Made by a program: the position numbers and the translations under genes
The notes under the pieces: generated by a model
Database searches by the model: none
What the model saw: the letters and a program-made list of their open reading frames with translations, nothing else
What the model was told of the DNA's origin: nothing
NCBI GenBank assembly: GCA_012932865.1
Contig: SAXG01000019.1
Location: forward strand, 310,001 to 374,000
Length of the DNA stretch: 64,000 nucleotides
Direction of reading: 5' to 3'
Source of the DNA: Amylostereum areolatum
Taxonomy: Eukaryota; Basidiomycota; Agaricomycetes; Russulales; Stereaceae
In this document: piece by piece, positions 10,849 through 22,073 of the stretch
Layout: each line of letters begins with the position of its first letter
How positions within the stretch are numbered: the stretch's first letter is position 1

Positions 10849-12600
10849 CTATAAATGTTGCGCCATGCACATGCTCCAGCGAACCTTAGGTTCTCCAGTA
10901 CATGGCAGGCCAAAGACGACGGGAACGACCTTTGAAAGCTCGCCTACCCCTTCCACGCCCACATATTCCTGCGGCATATGCAGCTCCCGAAGGGCACCCT
11001 TCGTCCCTTGGCGCTCCAATGCGAAGTCTGCCATCCGATCGAATAGCTCGGTGGTCGCCGTACGCGTACCCTTGCCCACGCAGATTGTCTCCAAGTTCGG
11101 GAGGAGCGAAGGAGTGGCACGGAGGGCTTGAACGACCGCGAGGACGGTGTCCTCGTATCCGCACAATCGACGCAGGTTCACGAGGTGCGGGAGGAGAGCC
11201 TGCACGCACGGCTCGACGTCCCGCTCTTCGGCGATGTACAGGTCCAATTCCGCGAGATTGCCCAGCTGGACGCCGTGCCAATGACCGCCGGCTATCTCGA
11301 CGGGCCATGGCGTCACGGTGTAGAAGGGGATATACCAATATCCAGAGAGCGTGGGAGCGACGCTGTCCGGGGACTGGCACGCTGCTCGCGGCTCGCGGAA
11401 TGCGGAGAGCTCGATGACTGGGGGGAACTCAGATGTGAACAGCGAGGGGGGCTTACGCTTGGAGACGGTGACGGAAAGCGCGCGGGGAGATAGGAGGAGA
11501 GCGTGGTGGGAAAAGACATCTTCGATCCAGATGGACCATTCATCGTCCCAGTAGTAGGCTACAAAGGTGCTGAGCTCGGTGGTCGCGCGCGGTGGAACGA
11601 CCATCTCCTTCAGGAAGGCGAAACAATCGCGGATGCTCGCGTCCTGGCACTCGTCTGCGCCGCTTGACAACCGCTTCAACGACAGCGGAAGATGGATTTT
11701 CGAGGACGGCGGGGGGTGATCCGCGTCATCCAGCGCGAAGTTGAACAGGCGGAGCATCTCCAGCCGGGTCATCCTTGAGAAGAGGCCCCTGAGCTGCTCG
11801 CGCGACGGTCTCTCCCTTTTCACGACGGATTCCAGGCTGAGATCGACGAGGTTGTCGTATATGGCCGACTCCCACCGAAACGCGATGTCCGTGAGCGCCA
11901 AGACGCGCAGGAGCGGGACGCGTGCGGCGGAGACGTCTTCAGGGCGAGGACCTCGCTCATCCTTGCGCAGAAATGTGGCGGTGAAGGTCAGGGATTCGAG
12001 GGCGGGGAACGGCAGCTTGTTGACCGTGCGCAGGTACTTCGGCAGATCGGCGAAGACGACTAGGGTTTGGACGCGGTCGTGATGTCCCTCTATGACCCGG
12101 GCGGCGACCTCGGCAGCGGTGGCGTTGAAGTCCATGGTGCGCAATTCCCCGGCTACGGGCATTTCGATTGTGAGGGAAAGGGGAGACGAGCCTGAACGAG
12201 ACAGACGTTCGTCCAGCCACCGGCCTCGGACTGTGTTCATGTCGATCGTCGACCACAGCAGGGTGTCTTGCAGCGCGATCTACGGGGAGAGCAGTCAGAA
12301 CGATGCACGCGACTGGACGGGGTGTGAACGTACCTCTCGCCATCCGTGGCAAACGTGTGTCAAAGAAACCCATCCCAAGCGCCCATGATGTTGCCCCGAG
12401 GTGTCTCGTACAACAGCGAAGATTTGACACAAGAGCTCTGGAGGGAGACGGTTCGCGAGGGACGCCTGGAGGTGGCCGTGGTCGCTCGGTGCATCCTCGG
12501 GAGCGCTATGGATGGCGGAGATTTCGTTCGCCATTGCTGTGCCCATTGATATCGCGGTGGGCTCTTCTCGTTCGTGAGGCAGGTTCCCTGTGGCCGACAT
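10849..12600 (-). CDS. F-box domain protein, basidiomycete type
   Basis: Exons 12600-12334 and 12279-10849 with a 54-nt GT-AG intron give 565 residues. Residues 51-98 form an F-box: RLPPELLCQIF, a Gly-rich loop, WVSLTHVCHGWRE, then IALQDTLLWSTI across the splice junction. F-box proteins link substrates to SKP1-cullin ubiquitin ligases. The rest has scattered leucine-rich stretches such as PALESLTF, LVDLSL, LRRLCGYED and LPNLETICV. These suggest a degenerate LRR-like solenoid, as is usual in the very large F-box families of mushrooms. The ATG at 12600 is the first in frame after a stop-free stretch. The substrate is unknown. The Tnp2 transposon begins 300 bp upstream and may affect expression. 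Confidence 0.88.
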
Positions 12601-12892
12601 CCTGTACAACGGTGGAGTAGCCCTTCAGAGTTGGTGACCGGATGCGAAGAGATGGGCCGCAGACGCGTTTCCAGCGCTGTTTGTTAAGACAACCACGCAA
12701 GATATCGCCACTTGTTAGTAGGGAATTTGCTGCACTGGCAGTCGTCGAGGTGTGGGGGTTTGCGATGAAGGACTCGGTACATAACGGTCCGAAAAGCTCC
12801 AGAAGCGGCCCAGACTCGCGGGCAAAAACTCAACAAAGTCTACCAATTTTGGGGAGATGTGGGACAAATATTTCCTCCGCCACCCCGCGGAG

Positions 12893-12975
12893 GCTCAACC
12901 CCAGTGGGAAACCCGTTGTTTCGTATCGATTCAGATCGATTCACAGCGGCTCAATCGATCTGAATCGAGAAATCC
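12893..12975. repeat. Left end of the Tnp2 transposon: target duplication, inverted repeat, ATCGAT motifs
   Basis: The target duplication GCTCAAC (12893-12899) is followed by the terminal inverted repeat CCCAGTGGGAA (12900-12910). After a gap comes GTTTCGTaTCGATT, which is also shared with the right end. ATCGAT recurs at 12925, 12935 and 12954 as subterminal repeats. Confidence 0.85.
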
Positions 12976-13742
12976 GTATATAGCATATTTTATAGTTTCA
13001 GCTCGATTGTGCGTGATTCTGGCAAGATGTTTCGAGACACTCTCATGGATTCTCATGGATACAGGTCAATTGACAGTGGTTTCCGTCAATTGTCATGTTT
13101 TCAGCTCATTTTGGTTTGATTGAGAGTAGCAGACAATATATGTATTGATATGGATTCAAAAAGATTATAAGATGTGCCCGTCGATTGAGATATATAGCCA
13201 TAAAGCGGCGCCACGCCACCTCCCTCGCCGCCGCCCCGAGATCTACCATGACCCGCCTGCCTAATTGCCCAGACCTTCCTTGCGCCTACTTCTACCCAAG
13301 AGCATTGTAGTTAGTGTTGGAGCAGAAAAAGAGACAGACAGGAAGACTTCACCTTTCTCTTCTCCTCTTTCTCAAGTGCAATGTAGATCTGTTCATAGTT
13401 CGCGGGGGGAAGGGAATCAGAGATGTCACAGGGGGCGAAAACATGGAGACCTTACCGCACGACCACTGTCATCCATCTTAGACCAATAGGTGTTGAACTG
13501 GGACTCGGTGCCCGTAGGATGGCTTTCCTTCCAGATGCGTCCACACAATGATCTATGCGATGGTGAGCTTAGTGCACGGCGATGCATGCTTCAAAGGACA
13601 CTCACTTGGCGGTTTTCCTGTTGCCATGCTCATAGATACGAGGTGGCTTCGAGCGCGGACCACGAGACGAGGGAGCAGCCATGCTTGCTGGAGGCTCTTC
13701 ATGGCCTACGACGGTAGATATACATTTAACATCAAAGTTCAC
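12976..13742. other. Left internal non-coding region of the Tnp2 transposon
   Basis: AT-richer than its surroundings, with further TCGATT-like motifs near 12998 and 13172. Purine-rich stretches follow. No coding frame is supported before the stop of the accessory gene at 13743. Confidence 0.6.
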
Positions 13743-15694
13743 CTACACAACAAAATAGAACTTTGACGAACCGGTGGAATCATTGTGAAGTTCGTTTGTC
13801 GTCACCGCACTAAGACTTAGATCACCTTGGTTCGGTTCGTCGGCAGGACTCTCGAGACAAGAGACTCTCTGTGCTCTGGCCTCCATTGGTTCTCCTTGCA
13901 TATCTGCTACATCATCGTCGTACACGATGCCATCGCTGGGGGACCTGTGTCAGCTGGCATGCAAGCGTCAAGATGTAGTTCAAGAGAATGTACTCACAAC
14001 AATCCATCGACAACGGATGTACTGTACTCCTGCGCACAACAATAAGTGAGACAGTCGGGCGAATGGCAAGTCCAAGGCTTACCTGGGTCGTTTGCTGGGT
14101 GTTTTGATCCTCGAAACTGTCACTTTCGCCTTGAATAGGTTCGGCGTTGGGGTCGGGACCGAGCGAGACCGACTCGTTCGTCGAGGCGTGCACACCTGCC
14201 ATTGCCGATGGAGACGGAGTACCAACGGAAATAGGAGGTGTGCTTGAGCCTGTGGTACCGTCGAGCCGAGGGGTCGTTACGTCGACTGCGTGAGCTAAAT
14301 GAAGATGTTAACAGAACTCATGTTACATCAGCAATGCCCGATGAAGATCCTCACTCGCAGTGCGGTTCTCCGAGTTGATGATTATAGTGTCCATGAGCGG
14401 GGGGATTGGGGCTGGTGGAAAAGGTGGCGAGCTGGGACTGGCTGAACTGGCGAGAGTGTCAGGAGATGTGGGAGCAGATGGTGGGATAGGCGATGGGAGT
14501 GTAGAGGCCGTAATGGGGGGGGTAGCAATGGGCGAAGGGCTTTCGGTGACTTGTTCTCCAGTCTTGCGCTTTTTTGCTGCCTTGGGAGCTTGCTCTTGGC
14601 TACGCTTCCCAGAGGCGCCGGCAGCCGAGTCGGGTACGGACTTAATGCGATGGTTTCGAGCCCACTGTGAATACATCCTCATTAGCAGAAATTCCGTCTT
14701 CCAGTTGTCTTCGCAATAGCGAAGTTCTTCATGCGCAGTCTCCAGCTCGACGTAAACCTGCTCCCGGATGGCGCGTTGGGCGCCGCCCCATGTTGGGGGT
14801 GCGAGGCCGGCATCGTCGAGGCCTTGGAAAGCATCAGCGATGTCGTCGTTGACTTTGCGCATGTAGTCGCCGCTGACCGGAACACCTGTTGCGTGCTGGA
14901 CGAACTGTGCGGTCTTGTTGATGCCTTTCGACAGGTTCGATGGACCCCGTTTGCCCTTCTCCGTGTCCGAGACACCTTTTCTTGCCGTGTCGTGCTCGTT
15001 CCATTCGCGACGAGTCCAGTGTTGTATAAGAGGGAAGTCCTCACGGCGTAATTGGGCAAGCATTGTGGGGCGGGCGATGACGGAAGTGCTCACGGGCACG
15101 TGCGTAGTGCCACCTGCTGCTGCTGCTGCTGCCGCCGCCGCCGGAACAAATGTGTTCACAGTCATCCTAGTCGTCGTATGTTGGTGAGTGAGGGATATAC
15201 AGGTAGGGGGGATGTGATTGGCGTACTGGAGGACCTTTCGTTCGGCATCTGCAACGGCACATTCCTTCTCAAGGCGTGCGATGGTGGCCTGCATCTCCCA
15301 AAAAACATTGTCACTGAGGGATGGTCCTTGCCGCGGTCCTTGATCCATGTTCTCATTGTGGGGGGGAGTGTTGAAGCGCTCTAGGCGGGAGCTCGGGAGG
15401 TCCTGGCTGGCAATGTCATTATTCGCGCAAGCCTGTTCGCAAATTTAGTTGGCTTCCGAGGAATGTAAGAGCCAGACCTGGGAGGCATATACATACCGGA
15501 AAGAAGGTGGTCGCGAAACGGCTTGATGGGCGGTCGTAGAAGTTGGGAGGATCGAGGGAGCCTTGATGTTGAGGCGACGAAAAATTTGCGAGCCCGCGGT
15601 GGATGCTTCGGAGCGGCGGCAGGGTTCCCGCTGCACCACGGGGAGGGTGTGTAGGTCCGGTACGGTCATATAACCGGTCTTGGTGGTCGTACAT
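13743..15694 (-). CDS. Transposon accessory protein with FPLIxxWTRREW region (function unknown)
   Basis: Six exons: 15694-15497, 15432-15227, 15166-14355, 14294-14083, 14029-13998 and 13944-13743. They give 553 residues with all junctions in frame. The N-terminal third is low in motifs and includes a Leu/Glu-rich heptad-like stretch (MQATIARLEKECAVADAERK). A polyalanine run is encoded by CTG/GCC repeats near 15115-15140. The middle carries DFPLIQHWTRREWNEH, GKRGPSNLSKGIN, then WKTEFLLMRMYSQWARNH. I recognise this region as a protein family often found beside fungal transposases, but no activity is known for it. A basic stretch KAAKKRKTGE could be a nuclear localisation signal. The C terminus is Ser/Pro-rich and ends in FYFVV. 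It lies wholly between the transposon ends and on the same strand as the transposase, so it probably travels with the element. Confidence 0.8.
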
Positions 15695-15874
15695 GACCGC
15701 GAGTGGCGGCGTGAAGCTAGGGCAGGAAACACGAGTCTCCAGAGAAAAAGGAAAGAGGGTGCGCGTCGGTGCTTGAACCTGTTGTTTGGTTTGCACAAAC
15801 AACACTTTGGCGAGCATGCACGACTGGGTGAAATAAGTCCACAAAGACGAGACAAGCTCCATTGACCACATGCA

Positions 15875-16639
15875 ATGGCCGACTTCGTTACCCCGCCTAC
15901 AATCCCCAAAGCTAAGAGGCAGTTCGATGCAGACACTTTCTTCGCCGATCCTATTCCTGCTCCCGATCTTTTGGGACAGGGAACACCTGACCGCGGCCGT
16001 CGCGGACCCATGGTTCAACGCACTCACAACCCTGAAGTTACGTTGGGGTAAGCCACTGACGTAAACACGGGCCCTACAAAGACTTACACGCATTTTTTAG
16101 ATATCGAGGCCTGTACGTGTACTTTGGGCTGGGCGACACAGAGACCCAAGAAGGATCTCCGGATCGAGGCGCCGCCGACAATGGTGACTGTGTGCCACAA
16201 GGCCCGTCAGGTGGTGCGTCTCACTTCCCGGAACCAGAACAGGAGTTCTGGGATCCACTGGAGATCACAACAAAAGGTACCTACTTTGATATCCTGTGGT
16301 TGTTTGGCAGGGATCTTGATCGTCAATCCCGCAGGCCCTGTTGGAAGTAACACCTTGCCAGGCCATACAGGCATCTGTTCAACTTGTCAGGTGTGGAAGG
16401 ACGAGGCTCAGTGGTACCGCGATGCTTACCATGGAAGGTATCACGAGATATACGAGTTGCAGCAGAGGATCGCCGCGGCTGCGACCGGAAGGCAGCCGCA
16501 AGTGTGGCCGATGACAGACCGCGAATACGACGCCCGCGTCGAGGCAGAAGACCAAGAGGCGGAGATATACCGTCTAAAGAAAAAGATTGAAGAGCTGCAG
16601 AGGACAGTTAGAAGGTTGGAACACACCGATGCGCACTGA
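15875..16639 (+). CDS. Transposon-encoded coiled-coil protein (function unknown)
   Basis: Exons 15875-16047, 16101-16276 and 16335-16639 give 217 residues with GT-AG junctions in frame. It starts MADFVTPPTIPKAKRQFD, then has a polar middle. A single CSTCQVW motif follows, and then a long charged helix from about residue 140 to the end, with heptad pattern in YHEIYELQQRIAAA and AEIYRLKKKIEELQRTVRRL. This predicts a coiled coil for dimerisation. It is divergent from the accessory gene at 13743-15694, with 180 bp between their ATGs, so the pair shares a promoter inside the transposon. I do not recognise the family. A DNA-binding partner of the transposase, comparable to TnpA of En/Spm, is a possible role but only inference. 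Confidence 0.7.
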
Positions 16640-18277
16640 CAACGTTTCGCTACGTGTACAGTGTCCGGTCATCGTGTTACTGTGGCGAGATATACTATGC
16701 CGGAAGCGTCCTGGTGTTCGTTTGCTGAATGAATGCAGGCGGCTCGTGTGATTGTCAGTGACTGGGAAGCTCGCGTATCGCCGTGGTCTAAAATAACGTG
16801 AGCTGTCGTATGCGAAGTACGAGTATTCGACTTACAATGTCGCTTGAACGCACTGGCTGCGGCGACGAGGCGCCACCGACGCACAACTTCGATGGTTGAT
16901 CCCAATGGCCGAGTATAGGGGTGGTTGACACGTCGGATGCATCCGCGAGGACAACGAGAGATCGTGAAGCTCGCCGGTGGGTCGAGAGTCAGTGCAAAAC
17001 GGGTCGAGGAGGCGATGAGCAAATTGCTTCCGTGCGGGGAATGCCGTGCCTGATTCAGACGCGTGCCGCCGGCTTCGACTCTCCGCGTCGTCACTTCGTT
17101 CTTCGAGCGACGACGTCCGTTCGTCTACTCTCGCCAGTCCAACTCGCCCTTCCTACGCCACATGCTACCCCCTCCTCAGGCAAGGAAGAAAAGAGTGCAC
17201 GGGGTTTGTGAGTGTGAGATATCCTCCATCAACCGTGGCTCCTCTTCCTTGTTCTTTGGACGGTCGGACCCTTCGACGCGCCTCCTACACATTGCGACCC
17301 AGACGACCACACTCAGCCCGTATTTACGCAACAACAGATGCGCCCACGTGTGTGTTGACGCACTCTCACATGGCGGGAATTCATGGCTAGATCGATGTTT
17401 TGCATTCCATGGTATGTGTTGGTGCGCGCTCGGATCGCCCCATTCCGTCATCACCGCTGGCTAGGTCGTTCCCCACGCACAACCGCTGGCGCGACCCCCC
17501 AGCCGCTATCGACCGTGACTCCAGGCAAGGGGGGACCCTCTCTGCGCGCCCTCTCATCCCCCCCAATTGCCCCGAAGATTCACTTAGCACGCGCCTGTAT
17601 CGTATCTCCCGATCATCCCTGCTGTCTCGGCCGTTCTCCCCGTACTACAGCCGCGCCCGCATCCACCACCGTAACGGTGGTCTCACCTTCTCGCCGTCCA
17701 AGCCCGGGACCATACTCCCTCCAAGTGACCCCCTTCTTCCATCTCGGTCCGCGCGAATCACAAGAGGGTCGGTCGCGCGACAACCGCACGGTCATCCCGG
17801 CCGTGATCATGGGCAAGTTAGCACCATCTGCACTCCACGCGTCCGCCGACGGCGACATGGGTCTCTCGACCGAAGTTCTGGCCCCGACTTTCGGGGCACA
17901 TCTGGGACGTGTCCATCGCCGTGTTCGTACGCCAGTGCCCAAGCGGCCGCTGTCGACGCGGTTGGAGAGGTGGACTGGTTCGCCGTCCAAATCGGGAGGG
18001 GGGGACATGGTGCAGTCGGGAGGGGGGAACATGGTGCAGATCTCGAGGTAGTACGGGCGCAGGTTAATGCCCGTCGTGAATCCGATTGCTACGACGAGAG
18101 CCGAGCCGCTACCTTCTTGCTCCATACCCTTCGCGTTCTCGCCCTTCGCGTCCTCGCCAGTGCCATTGGCTTGCAGGTCAGGACGATGAGCGCATACCAC
18201 AGGGTCCCCCACCGCCAGGATCTATCACGGTGCGGTGCTGCTATCGCAATCGGTTCTCTCGCAGATATCCCATACTA
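16640..18277. other. Internal non-coding stretch of the Tnp2 transposon
   Basis: This lies between the 3' end of the coiled-coil gene and the 3' end of the transposase. A short near-duplicate of the form GGGAGGGGGG(A)ACATGGTGCAG occurs twice around 17993-18040. Overlapping open frames exist on both strands at 17.4-18.3 kb, but none has a recognisable motif or convincing splice pattern. Confidence 0.5.
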
Positions 18278-21200
18278 TTACTCGTCCATCGTCTCTCCGC
18301 GTCCTTTGTATATTACATCCAACCCCGGTTTCTCCAACAGATAGCACTTCATCCCATCAATGTAACCTCGCCGCTCGTAAATCTCCGGCAGAAATACCTG
18401 CGGGACCATTGCTACCACCGCTATGATGTCTTGCACAGGAATCACACGGAGGGTTGTGCGTCCTCCATACGCTGCTATCCACGCAGCACCATACGACTCA
18501 TCCAGCATCACTGGATCTGGACGTTTGAAAACGGACACCAGGGCGAGAGTAAGCACACCTGTTTCGAGTTGCTCGCGTGTTGCGGTGGGGGAGACGGGCG
18601 ATAACCGAACACGGTAGAAATACTGCACCTCGGCGATGTCTTGTTGCCCGTTGTAGCCTCGGATCTGGTTTATCGGTGAGTGACCATCATATAAATGAAC
18701 CTCGTAGCTCAACATACCTTGATGATTCTAGACATACGAATGTTCTCCAAGGGCCTCTCCTTCTCCTTCCATGCGGACCGCGCGTTCTGTCCGTTCGCCA
18801 ACCGCACTCTGCCCCATTTCCGCACATGGGTAATCCCACCCCGCGCTCCGTGGCCGCCCGCACCAACCCAGTATGCATTGATAAAATCAGCCTCAGTATA
18901 CGGCACCTCGCGAGACACTGTATCCATTGGCCAAAGGAGGACGTATTTGTCTCCTAAATCCACAGATCCTCGTGGCAGGGCATCTTCCTCGGCTTCGAGG
19001 TCCGGCATGACCGATTTGAGCGCGTTGACTTGTGCGCGTTGAAGACCCCGTTGAGAGAGGTTCGCATAAGGATTCGACGGCTGCTTGACCTCCTGACCAA
19101 GATCGCCGATTGTGCGTTCCATGACCCACTGCCCAACAAGACCCAACGGTCCCACCCGCCCACTCTCCGGTGCCATGTGCGCAACTTGGTGAATGCTCTG
19201 GCGACAAAAGTGGAGGCGAGACTCTTTACGCTGGTAGTATAGAAGCTCGAACTCGCGGGCAAACTCCAGGAGCAGCTTTTGAGCCATGCGAAGATCTGCC
19301 CGCCGAATCGCATGTGCGTAGAGGATCCGAATCCCTACCACGAGTTTGCAAAAATTGCGCCAGTATTTGCGTGGGAGAATGCCGTACAGGATGACAGGGC
19401 ACATCCCAAACATGTACAGCAGGAATTCCCATGCTTTGTACCCACTAGATAGCTTGATGACGGGATTGCGGGGAGGACGATCGAATGATCCAGGGAGAAA
19501 GGGTGTCGCAGAGGCGACGAGGATACCATGTGCTTCCCAGGTAGCTTTGTCTCGTAATACAGCCCAATCCCACAGGTCCTTGCTATCCGCAGGATCACAG
19601 GTGAGTGATCCTCGCCACAACCCGATCATGAGGTCGCTCTGGTTGAGACAAACCAGATGCATCACGTCGGCTGGAAACATCGCCGGAATGCCCAGTGTAT
19701 GCTTGTTGTCCAACCCACTGAAGATGCTCGGCTTGCATATCCCTGTGTCCAAACGACATGCTCTGTACTCCGCTTGAGTTCGTGTGGCCAAAACCTTCTT
19801 TAAGTTTGTGTTGTATCTACGCAACCGTCAGATTTGCATATTGAACAGAGCGAAACCTGCACTTACCGCGCAGCGGTGTATGACGAAGTTAACCGTGCGT
19901 ACATCGCAAGGTCTGTGTCTTCATGAGTGCTGTCTTCGACATCGTAATTGTTAGGCCGCAGGGCCGCAGGGTAGTAGTGTGGTGCACCCTTCTTATGACG
20001 CCCTTGGAGGGGACAGTAGAACCGGCAACCATATCGCCCATGGTGGCCTACCATGCCGTCAATCATGGCCATTGCGGGTGTATCTGCCGAGGCAAAAGCT
20101 AAGAAGGGATGGTTGATAAAAACAGCATCGCGTCGGGCATCCCAGACTGGCAGACCTTCCCTTTGTAGGGCCGAGAGGTGATACAAACCGGGGAACAGGA
20201 AGGAGTCGAGGTTCTTGGGTTTGTTCGGACCAGGTATGCAGCCCCCGAATGCCACATGCTTCTTCTTGTACCGAAGGGCGGGGTCGAGATCGAGAAAAAC
20301 CCAGACATATATCCAGCAATCCGACGCCTTGTTGCGGTAGAGCTGGGCCCCATCCGTTGTGAATAGGAGGACAGTGTCTGTTGGCGCGAGACCCTTCAGT
20401 TTGATCGCATCGCGCAAGTCCTGCCCATGGATGACATCATCGTACACCTCTATATCCACACGGCCGTCCGCATCCTCGGTTCTGAGCATCTCCTCAACGT
20501 GCAATGCCCGATACCCCATTTTTTCCGCCATCTCCGGCGAGCGATAACGCGCCTGGATTTGTGGACCGAGGGGTACGGTGTGGAAGCGCATACGACGCTC
20601 GCGGACCATCCCGTCAGTGTCTGCAAGCTTCTTCGTGTCGTAGCGAGACTCCTTGCAGAGCGGACAAGCGTCCGCATCTTGAAACGGCCCCGTAAATGCA
20701 AGGCAACTGTTGATACACATGTCATTGACGACCGAAACCACGCCGCTTAGTTCCGCTACACTCCGTTTGACCTGGGCATATGACAGCATCGTAGCATCGG
20801 GGTGGCAGCGCAGGTAGCCAGCGCGGATGTCGTTGTATGTTTCCCGCGACGCATTTGTGACTGCAAGGAAAGTGTCGATTGAATGGCGAAGAAACCTATC
20901 GATCTCCGGGAGATTTTTCGGTGGGTGGCGAAGGCGCTCCAGAGTATCTTCATCGAGACCAGACTTGTCCAACGACGCAGTCTGTAGTTCACGTATAAAT
21001 GCCTGGGTCCATGCGATATCTTGAATGGTGTGCGGTGCCGTTTCGGCCGTTGGCCGTAGAGCTTCAGGATCGAGACGTGTTGGCTCATCGACATCGTCGG
21101 GTGCAGGTGTTGCATGTTGTGGTCCAACTCCTGTCTCTGGAAAGGGTTCTGGGACGTCTCGCACATCTTGAAGCTCTTCGAGGATGAGTGCTGCTAAGCT

Positions 21201-21721
21201 TCCGGGATCGGGGGCCTGTACCGATGGCGGTGGGGGTGTAGATTCATTGACAGTCTCGGGCTGACTGGGCAATTCAGGCTCTAGGGGGTGCGGCGACGAA
21301 GGCTCTTCGAGTGATACATTTGGCATGAAAGCATCTACATTGTCATTAAATATCTGGAAAACCAGTGTGAGCAACGAAGACCACAGCCGAAAAAGGGCCA
21401 AGGGCTCACCATGTCTTCCTGGCTAGCAGTCTCTTCGTGCTCGGCACCTCCATATTCCACTCCATTCTCTACTACTCCGCTTTCTGTGGTTGCTGCTGTC
21501 GATGATGAAGGTCCCGCTGCATCCGAAGCGAATTGACGTTTGGCAGCGCGTGGAGACTGCGTCAAGGGTGCCGCTCGTTTCTTGCCAGACAGTGTCGATG
21601 CGGCGGCGGTGAGGAACTCCGTGAAAGCACTGGAGCGACGATGAGGCGCGTGTCGCTTGTACGTTTCTCGCGTGACTTCAGCATGGCCATGACAGTATTT
21701 CTCACACTTGCAGATAGGCAT
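18278..21721 (-). CDS. tnp2: Tnp2-family (CACTA) transposase
   Basis: Four exons: 21721-21410, 21353-19867, 19816-18718 and 18664-18278. They give 1,094 residues, all in frame. The N terminus has a Cys/His cluster (MPICKCEKYCHGH) common in fungal Tnp2 proteins, then a Ser/Pro-rich linker. The core contains MCINSCLAFTGPF with a following CPLC pair, FTTDGAQLY (about residue 437), CWIYVWVFLDL, GGCIPGPNKPKNLDSF and FHRALQREG-like sequence. Later come MFPADVMHLVCLN, GLVGQWVMERTIGDLGQE and a C-terminal VRKWGRVRL-NGQNARSAWKE domain. This matches the Transposase_21/Tnp2 family. The enzyme should cut at the CCCAGTGGG ends and reinsert the element. No stop or frameshift was found, so the copy could be active. 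The start ATG at 21721 is the first that precedes the Cys cluster. Confidence 0.93.
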
Positions 21722-21939
21722 GTTTGGCGGAGAGCAGGATCGGAATGGGATAGGAGATGACAGAGTCGGAGGTGCGCGGTGCGTAGAAGACGAAGGAAAG
21801 GAGATAAGTAAGTTCAACCTAGCATCAATGGTGTCACGTGTGCAGAGGGCCTCAGGCAAAAGCGAAGCACGCCAACGCCGTCCGCGACGCGCGAACGCGA
21901 GAACTCGGAGCGCAAATGTCTAAAGGACCTATGCAATAG

Positions 21940-22073
21940 AGCTGAATCGATGTAAATCACTCGCAATCGAACATGTGCCTGCAAGTATGGATTTAATCGA
22001 TCTAAATCTACGTGAATGCTTCTGATTCCAGCTCAATCGACACGAAACGGAGGACTTCCCACTGGGGCTCAAC
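21940..22073. repeat. Right end of the Tnp2 transposon: ATCGAT motifs, inverted repeat, target duplication
   Basis: ATCGAT motifs occur at 21946 and 21996, with AATCGA variants between and after them. The terminal inverted repeat TTCCCACTGGG is at 22056-22066 and the target duplication GCTCAAC at 22067-22073, an exact copy of 12893-12899. Confidence 0.85.

Larger units (their letters stand above)
12900..22066 (-). mobile_element. Complete CACTA-type (Tnp2) DNA transposon, 9,167 bp
   Basis: The element is bounded by the inverted repeats CCCAGTGGGAA (12900-12910) and TTCCCACTGGG (22056-22066). A 7-bp direct repeat, GCTCAAC, flanks it at 12893-12899 and 22067-22073. Imperfect inverted homology continues inward through GTTTCGTrTCGATT. 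Both subterminal regions are rich in ATCGAT-type motifs, as expected for CACTA elements. It contains three multi-exon genes with intact frames: the Tnp2 transposase (-), an accessory protein with an EW motif (-) and a coiled-coil protein (+). CACTA elements usually make 2-3-bp duplications and start CACTA, so the 7-bp duplication and CCCAGTGGG end are unusual for a Tnp2 carrier. Confidence 0.85.

Noticed and set aside
12900..12910. Reading the CCCAGTGGG ends as a palindrome marking two abutting elements facing outward
   Set aside because: Homology between ends continues inward (GTTTCGTrTCGATT) and the flanks match as a direct repeat, which fits one element between 12900 and 22066.
17613..18344. 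Overlapping long frames on both strands inside the Tnp2 transposon
   Set aside because: Low-complexity and Pro/Arg-rich, with no splice pattern or family match.
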